Positions 56,981 through 64,000 of a DNA stretch of 64,000 bases are shown piece by piece; positions within the stretch are counted from its first letter, which is position 1; every line of letters begins with the position of its first letter. The notes beneath the pieces were generated by a model that saw only the letters and a list, made by a program, of their open reading frames with translations, had not been told where the DNA came from and searched no databases. The position numbers and the translations under genes are program-made. The DNA is from Anastrepha obliqua (Eukaryota; Arthropoda; Insecta; Diptera; Tephritidae), in contig NC_072895.1 in assembly GCF_027943255.1 (NCBI RefSeq), forward strand, positions 77,874,001 through 77,938,000, given 5' to 3'.

Positions 56981-59900
56981 CTGCAAATAAAAAGACGGTT
57001 ATAAAAAAAAAAAATATTAATTTGATATTGAATTACCCTAAAATTAATTTCATAACTTCTAGAACAGCCAAACCAGAAACCAGAGATGTGGTTGTGGCGA
57101 TCGCCGGAATAATTTTTCCAGCAATTAATTTAGACTTGTGGCGATCAGCTGGGGGAATCTTGTAATTAGTGGCACGCAGGTTAGACGCAGCAACAATGAA
57201 GTCCATATGCAGATTGTTATCATCGTCTTTTTCGAATTCCAGAGGTTTAACAACGAGTGGAATTTTACTTTCGCGCAGGGCCTGCAATTCAGTTAAAATC
57301 TTGTTTACACGGTCTTGGTCCACGTCTGAGCTGTCATAGTTGTTGGCTGCAGCGGCGGCAGCACTCTCGTTTGTTTCAATCTTTACACCTGATCGGGGTT
57401 TGAATTCTGGTACCTGCAGATTAGCATAATCGCATTATTTATGTTAAATTGTCCTCAAAATCAAGATTTAATCAATATATAAATTGTAAATACTAAATAA
57501 TGCATAATTATTCCAATCCGCATCTAACTTACCATGATACCCTTAACGATACCAGCTACTTGCTGTCTATCACGCACTTGTTCGATTCCGTACATCTCCG
57601 CACGAAGATTAGCGGCTGCATACACATAATCTAAATGTAGATCATTATTGATGTCGAATATCAGGGGCTGAGGGCAGCGCTTCGGGCCGGACCAAAAGGG
57701 TTGGCCACTCGAAGTTACTTGGTCTGGTGGAAAGTTATACAGTAACTGTTTAATTTGATTGGCATAGTGCTCTTCCCAATGATTTCTAGCCCATTTAACG
57801 CAATCCAAGAAGTTGCTGGACCTTTCATCGATTAAAGCTTTCTGAAATAGGGGAAAAACGGCGATAATAAGAACGGGTACTTACTGTATTATTCAAAGCA
57901 AGATTACCTTAACTGATTCGAGGATCTCCAACGGTCGAATGCTCTGCAGTTTTATGATGCGTTCAATGAAGTTTGCATCAGATAGATATTGTGCAGCATT
58001 TTCTGGCGATTGTGTGAACACACCTTCAAACATATCGCGAGCCCACTGCAATGTATGCTCAATTGCGTTAGGGAAATTCTTCAACGTACAAATCGGAATA
58101 CTCTTTTCTGGTGGATCTTGCGACGAACTGTATGACTCAGTTAGAAATGGTACAATGACTTGGACATTTCCCATTGTACCTAGAGTACCTGATTCCACCA
58201 AAGGCAAACGATTGAAAACGCATTTACGATCCATATAAATACGGGCGTCTACATTGTCCAATGCATTAGCTACGCCGTCCAATTTGCCGAAGAATTCTTC
58301 AGAAAACACTTTTTCTGTTTCAGGTCCAACACGCAATTCATAAGCAGTGACCTTGATGTCGGGATTCATTTTCTTAATGGCGTTCGCAGCTGTCTTCGCT
58401 TTTGGCTTTTGCACATCGTGCGGTCGAAACAGAAATTGACGATTCAAATTAGATTTTTCAATCAAATCCATGTCGGTTATGACAATTTCTCCATTACGCG
58501 CACCAACACCAATCATTGCAAAATTTTTAAGCAATTCGCAACCTATAGCTCCAGCTCCAACAATAAAATATCTAAAAAACAAAAAAAGAAAATTATATAC
58601 TATATTGATTTAAACATGTACACATTTTTCTCACCTGACGTCGCCTAATTTCTCCTGGAAATTCTTTCCGAAAATTGCTATCTGTGCGTCATAACGCGAG
58701 CCCACCGGCTGCGCATCTGCCTCCTCAACACCTTCGGTGGGCAAACATTCAATGGCATCATAGTATAACCATTGGTAAATGGGAGTGAACTTGCCTGTGC
58801 AAGCCTTAAGAACTTCTTGTGCAACAAATCCACCTATTGCCGCGTCTATTGGGCAAGTATTTCCAGCACAGGTCTTCGCAAATAACAATACTATGTTATC
58901 ATTTATATCCGCATTTACCAACTTGCATATTTGCAAAAATTTCTGAGCATCTTCCTCATTCCAGGGACGAGGCAGCTGGCCGACCTGTTCGATAAATTTG
59001 TGTAAAGCAGCAAACGCAATATGTAAGGAAGCTGGATGGTCAAACTTAGCAAAATCGGAAACTAAGAATTCTGGTTCTTTTTCTGATTCCTGAAGCGGCT
59101 TGAAAGTCACCACCTTAGGCATCTTAACTTGTGTGGCAATACCGCCGGAAATATATTCACCAAACTGGCTGGTGTCACCAATGCTAAAAGTATATGGACC
59201 CAAGACACTGATTTTGATCGGGTCGCAGCCATTTAGCTCCGTCATTCCCAGTACTTCGCTGAAAGTCACATAATCTCCATCATTTAATCCATGGCGGGTC
59301 TCATCCAAACAAGTTATTACTCCCTGAGAATCGCGTGTAATGCTTGCTATCATGGTGGAGATCGGCTGAGCACCATCCTGATCATAAATTGTGAAATTTT
59401 CTCCGAAGTCACAAAAGATTTTTGCAAAAAGTCCACGCGTTTCGGCTAATATCAATGCAATGCCATTCTCGTGCGCAAATTTTGCGATGCGATGCTGCTC
59501 ATCATAATCAGATGCCGTCAATACAATAACACGAAACTGGCGCAAAAACTCTTCGTCCAACTCGCCTGTATATGCAGTGGTACGAACGTAATTGTTCAAC
59601 TCAGCCAATTGATTGCATGAGGCCTCTGCACGATTTCGGCCTACATCCGATTCGCTTAGATAAAACTGCGAAGTCAAATCGCGAATCTGCAAATAAAAAA
59701 ATTATAATTTGGAATTTCAATTGACAATTAGTACTGACGCTCAAAAATGTTTTACTACAATAAAAAAAATTTCCAAACAGTTATGTGGTAGAGTATCGGC
59801 AATATGTGTATTTTGCAATACTATTACCAGAACACATTAGAGCCAATTTTCCAGAGCAAGCTTGACTGTAGTGAATCTTTTAACATGAGTTTTAGCATGC

Positions 59901-62876
59901 AAAATTAGGCATTTAAACTTAGTTTAACTTAGTGGATAGGATTCAAGGTAAATTTTGAAGTAAAAGTCAATTCTGCGGAGATCATAAAAAAGTAAAAGGT
60001 GGAGTCTTACCGAAAACAGTTTAAATAACTACAGACAAATGTAAGGCAGCTGGTTGAAAAGCACATATATATGTACATATTTGTAACTCAATATTTATTT
60101 ATTTATTAATTGCTGTTAGAAAAGTTTACAAAATTTAAAGCAACTGCATAAGAAGATAGCTTTGACTTCTAAGATCCTAAACTATGCTAAGCCCAATATT
60201 TTTCGTGCAAAGATTCAAGTTTTCCAAATTTGCAGCAAGAACAAATTTTAATTTAAAAGTACTCATATCAAGTAGGCTATCTGAAGGAAATATAATTCGA
60301 TTTAATGATTAGAGATACGCAAGACACGTGAATTTCTAAGTGACACATAGTGAAATAAAAACGACGAGAGTAATTTTTAGACGGAATCCCGCCAGGGGAA
60401 TTTTTTTACCATTGAAATTGGAATATTGTAGATTATCCGTCGTCGTTATCAGGGTAGAAATCGGAAGCAGAGGTCGAATTTTTTAAAAAACATGTTGGTT
60501 TTTTACGACACATGAATATTTTGTTTTATAATTGTCACGTTGGAAACTGCAAGTATACACCGGTCAGGATCAATTAAAAAAAAAGTCGTGCTATGGGAAC
60601 ATTATGGGGAAAAAGCTGCACTCTTAACAGACCGCAAACTTCAGAGAACATGATAACGTAATCAAAAAGGAAAAAAAGGTCGAAGGTCGCTTATTTCGTA
60701 AGTATTCCAAAAGGGAACATATATGATATTATAGAACTACTGATACAAGGAAAATCGAAGGGCGAAGAGGAATTGGCAGGAAAACACAACAACTTTGACA
60801 ACATCAGATCTCCAGAAAATTAGTGAAGCAACAGAAGCTGCGTATAACTGGAAACAAATTCAATGAAATCGTTAATATGACCTGGCGACCGTATGACAAA
60901 GATCAAAATAACATTTGTATGCAATGGCGACGAACCTGCATAGATACGCAAAGAACTTCCTCTTAAACATCCCCGCATGCTGTATTCTAAATCTTTTTTT
61001 TTTTACTAAATATAACTTTTTGGCTGGAAAATTTTTAAAACGTGGCAGCTGCTGCGAGTTCTAAAATACCCAGTAACAAAAATTACTCAGAAATTAGAAA
61101 ATATTGGAGAACAAAGAAAATACGATGGAATATAGTCAAAGCAAACTGAAAATCTTCAGAACATCGCGTCGCACCACACCACACCATTTTCCATTCGGCC
61201 AGATATTACACATATGTAATAAATGTTCATACAGCGTATAACGCCATCATCTGCACTTCTCTTCCACAATATTAAAGGACGCCTGACCCACATAAACTGC
61301 ATATCTATCTCATTCTAATGCATTGCGCATTGTCACAACGTTGGTAACAATGAATCATCATATTGCCTTTCAAACATTTTTCGTTCTTTTTTGCGAAAAT
61401 TTCCTTTCAACTTTTTGTAGAAATTAATAAACTGAAATTTATGAACTCAATGTGGACCGACAAAAACAGTTACCTACCAATTCTATTAATTAATTGCAAA
61501 AGTATGTCGAGTTGATGAAATAATAAATAATTTCGTACTATTGAACAACTTTCAGTTGTCTGCATTTTAGAAAAAAGAATAGTTTAAGCTAAATTTAACG
61601 GAAGTATATACTTCCAATTACAAAATCTAGCAAATTTAGGTATTATTTTGCTTGCTTTTTCAGTAGTACTAGCTATACGACAAATATCTCAATGGAAGGG
61701 CAAACAAAAATGACAATAGGAATAATGGTAAACGTTCCAAATCAAAAAGGTTAATTCTCTAATCGATTCTTCCAGGCAATTAACATAGAATAAAAAAGGC
61801 GGTAAATTATTGAAAAAAAAAAATATTTTCCTATGGTTAGAATAAGGGCGAAAGAGAAATGGTAATTATTGATTTTTCCTCCAGTCAACATCTAAAAAAT
61901 TTTTGTTTGCAATTTCTTTGCGAATACACAGTTCCTTGTTGAAAATATTACATTTAAAACGGGTTTAAATAAATTACACTTAATTATGTTAATATGATAC
62001 ATGCATGTAGATGAATAGACTTCATTCTAGTTTGATTTCGGTACTTACCGTGCAATTTTCCTTGTCATGTAACGTGATCGATTTCACGCCTCCCAAAATA
62101 ACGTTCTTGGCTATCTCCAGACCCAGCCCGCCAATTCCTGACAACAATATGTCTGAATTGGCCATTCGACGCATTGCATCATGACCCAGTACATACAGTT
62201 GGCGCGAGTATAACGATTCATCGATGTCAGCAGCGCCGCACGAACGAGACTCGCTCGTCACATTACCGCCAGCCATTTGATTGTTTCCTCCGAACACTAC
62301 TTTATTCGATTTATTCCCGTCTGAACTCGAATTATTATCGCTGGAGTTAGCGGCCGAAGTTGTTGCCAAAATATTCGCTTTCGAACTTTTTTCTTCTACC
62401 TCCACCGAAATCTTTGATTCCACAGATTTTACTTTTGTCACAACGCGTTCACACGAATCAGAAACAGAAACTGCAGAAACGATTTCACCTCTTACTTTCT
62501 TCACTGCCGACAATCTACTACTGCTACCGCTATGGCTATCGGTGCTACTTTTCCCACCAGTCACACTACCACCGACAGAGCCAGCTGCACTTCTACCGTC
62601 ACTTAACGAAACCGAATGAGATGGCACGATTCCCTTCGCCGGTACGTCAACTTCAATTCCTTTCACACCACTTTCGTGATTACCGCTACCGCTGTCGTCT
62701 CCGTTGTCAGTGTTATTATTGCTTCTACTCTTTTTATTACTGGGGCTCGTAGTGGGGTTGTTTGCGTTCGCGTTCGCGTTCGAAGCACTGCCGGTAGACG
62801 CAAGCAGCTTACGCTTTTTAGCTGCTGGTGGCTCTGCAGAAGAGTTTCGCTCAGCTGATGGTGAACTAGAAGACAT
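56566..62876 (-). CDS. Uba1: Ubiquitin-activating enzyme E1
   Basis: ATP-dependent activation of ubiquitin: adenylation, thioester formation on the catalytic Cys, and transfer to E2 enzymes; nuclear and cytosolic. Six exons (62876-62049, 59686-58635, 58571-57908, 57841-57533, 57413-57037, 56980-56566) join in one frame to 1,214 residues. Landmarks: KKRK (20-23, possible NLS), a Ser/Asn-rich leader to ~220, [10 protein letters not shown] (223-232) opening the inactive adenylation domain, [13 protein letters not shown], the first catalytic Cys half-domain in exon 2, and [14 protein letters not shown] (ATP-binding GxGxxG, about 632-637) of the active adenylation domain. Then [18 protein letters not shown], the catalytic Cys in [12 protein letters not shown] (about residue 788), [40 protein letters not shown] and the C-terminal ubiquitin-fold domain ending [13 protein letters not shown]. 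Human UBA1 is 1,058 residues, so the leader is about 170 residues longer. The start ATG at 62876 ([11 protein letters not shown]) is preferred to the upstream in-frame ATG at 62915 because the basic/Ser leader follows it; the upstream one adds 13 residues. Confidence 0.96.
57037..57413 (-). CDS. Uba1: Uba1 exon 5: end of Cys domain and adenylation domain closing helix
   Basis: Acceptor CTGCAG. Encodes [14 protein letters not shown], an Ala/Asn-rich insert, [20 protein letters not shown] and [20 protein letters not shown]. Donor TTA-GG|GTAATT. Confidence 0.95.
57533..57841 (-). CDS. Uba1: Uba1 exon 4: second Cys half-domain
   Basis: Acceptor CTATTTCAG. Encodes [37 protein letters not shown] and [26 protein letters not shown]. 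Donor ATG|GTAAGT, phase 0. Confidence 0.96.
57908..58571 (-). CDS. Uba1: Uba1 exon 3: active adenylation domain and catalytic Cys
   Basis: Acceptor GTTTTTTAG. Encodes [17 protein letters not shown] (nucleotide-binding loop), [16 protein letters not shown], the crossover and catalytic [20 protein letters not shown]. Donor AAG|GTAATC. Confidence 0.97.
58635..59686 (-). CDS. Uba1: Uba1 exon 2: inactive adenylation and first Cys half-domain
   Basis: Acceptor TTTGCAG. Encodes [72 protein letters not shown] and [17 protein letters not shown]. Donor GTC-AG|GTGAGA. Confidence 0.96.
59687..62048 (-). other. Uba1 intron 1 (2.36 kb)
   Basis: Bounded by GTAAGT and TTTGCAG. AT-rich, no ORF, SINE or TIR pair recognised. 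It is the only long intron of the gene and notably free of the transposons that fill the rest of the window. Confidence 0.7.
62049..62876 (-). CDS. Uba1: Uba1 exon 1: variable leader and start of adenylation domain
   Basis: 276 codons. About 220 residues of low-complexity Ser/Asn/Gly/Val sequence precede the conserved [16 protein letters not shown] and [20 protein letters not shown]. Donor ACG|GTAAGT, phase 0. Confidence 0.9.
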
Positions 62877-64000
62877 CGGGCGGCGGGCGTCCACAACACG
62901 GTAATAAACCAGCAATCCTTTTCACTTACGTTTAATGCTTTTAAAGCTTAAAGCCCTTGGCCCTTAATTTTGCTTTTGCAAATTAATCTTTATGCCCTAT
63001 GCCCATTAAAATCTATTCCCTCGATGTCTTTATCCAGCAAAGATATACACTTCACTATTAAATATAGATAATGGCACAGCTTTTATGTCCACTGAGGAAG
63101 ATTGGGTACAACGCCAGAGAATATCTTAAAAACGTGAAGAATCTACAAAAAAAAAAAAATCAATCGAGAATATTCTCATTACAAGTATCATCATTGAAAA
63201 TTTTCACTTTAATACTATATTTTTGTGCGCTTAGCAAGCATCTTTTTATAAACTGAAATGCTATTTGATAAAAATGTGAATGCACTTTTGCGGCGAATCC
63301 GTATGACACACGAGACAATATAATGAGATAGGAGACCCCACATGGCTTCACCGATCTTCAACATTAGCCTTTACTGATAGTTGGAACTCCACTCCGTGAC
63401 ACGTTTTTCTTAACCATCTTACAAATAAACTTATATACTTTACTCCTTTGCTCCTTCTTTTACTGTTCAATTTCCCCATCTGTTACTTATTCACTTCTTC
63501 AACTAAGAACCCTACAAACTATCAGCTTCTGCTTCTGCTTCAGCTAAACGTATTTCCGAAAATACTAATTTTCCGCTAATTGTTATTTAATAAAACTATT
63601 CCACTATATTTTGCATTTCGTAATAATTAACAATACCTTTTCATCCAAATATACACTGCTTTGCGAAAGATTTAATTGCGAAATTCTATAAATTACCAAA
63701 GCGAACGCTTCTTAATACAAATTCTCGTCTGCGAACTAGTTGAAAAGAACAAAGAGAATGAGTGCAGTGTTGTATTTTTTATTCCTTACGTTTGGTAACA
63801 GAAAGCTTTGCCACAATAATAATCAACTATTGAGAAAGGAATAGTAGTAAGTCGATTAAACGGCCATTTTATACATAAATAAAAAAAAGGGACGCAAAAA
63901 TACTCAATAATAAACAAAGCATAGAAAACCGACGAGAAAGGATATTCTTAGCACGGCCTAAGGATCTATTACAAGATTTTCAAAAGCATTTTTAAGTTTT
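62877..64000 (-). other. Uba1 5' UTR/upstream region
   Basis: No coding feature. It should contain the Uba1 promoter and any non-coding first exon, but no TATA box, initiator or splice donor can be assigned with confidence. The ORFs at 63071-63351 are AT-rich noise. Confidence 0.45.

Noticed and set aside
62281..62904. Several plus-strand ORFs up to 130 codons
   Set aside because: They lie opposite the low-complexity leader of Uba1 exon 1 and reflect its repetitive codons.

Overview
The window looks like nuclear DNA of a fly (Diptera), most likely a tephritid fruit fly or close relative. It is AT-rich, its two host genes have insect-type introns, and about half of the rest is recognisable transposable-element debris. 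The family-level call is an inference. It rests on closest-known Drosophila orthologues for the two genes and on many rosa-type (DD41D) mariners, a group first described from Ceratitis.

Only two host genes are supported. The first is Mmp2, a GPI-anchored matrix metalloproteinase, on the + strand. It enters from the left with its signal peptide and prodomain exons outside the window or not found. Five coding exons run from 15,073 to 40,121, separated by introns of 6.1 kb, 17.2 kb, 84 bp and 62 bp. The second is Uba1, the ubiquitin-activating enzyme E1, on the - strand. It is complete in six coding exons from 62,876 down to 56,566 and encodes 1,214 residues. The genes are convergent and about 16 kb apart. 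From memory, Drosophila Mmp2 and Uba1 also lie close together near 45F-46A on 2R, so this looks like conserved linkage with an expanded gap.

Layout. 1-15 kb is upstream of or inside the 5' part of Mmp2. It holds an RNase H-type LINE fragment, an intron-containing transposon with near-identical 0.55 kb inverted repeats (2,844-5,713), a mariner carrying a nested MITE (8,110-9,595), SINEs and simple repeats. 15-40 kb is Mmp2 with a jockey-like LINE, a Tc1 element whose third catalytic residue is changed, MITEs, a Helentron-like remnant, RTE fragments, a mariner with 32-bp identical TIRs (34,959-35,885), and a SINE split by a 1.2 kb insertion. 40.9-49 kb is a nest of five DD41D mariners, three of them within or beside a non-LTR retrotransposon on the - strand. 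49.9-55.1 kb is framed by ~240-bp inverted repeats and contains a CR1-like LINE, a Helentron-like element with a ~120-bp tandem array, and a 128-bp retroposon with a 14-bp target duplication. 55.1-55.9 kb is a Harbinger-like element with a small spliced Myb/SANT-like ORF. Uba1 follows.

Nine copies or fragments of one tRNA-derived SINE family are scattered throughout. No rRNA, functional tRNA, CRISPR array or prokaryotic feature was seen. All exon boundaries were read by eye from splice signals, frame and protein-family agreement, without alignment tools.
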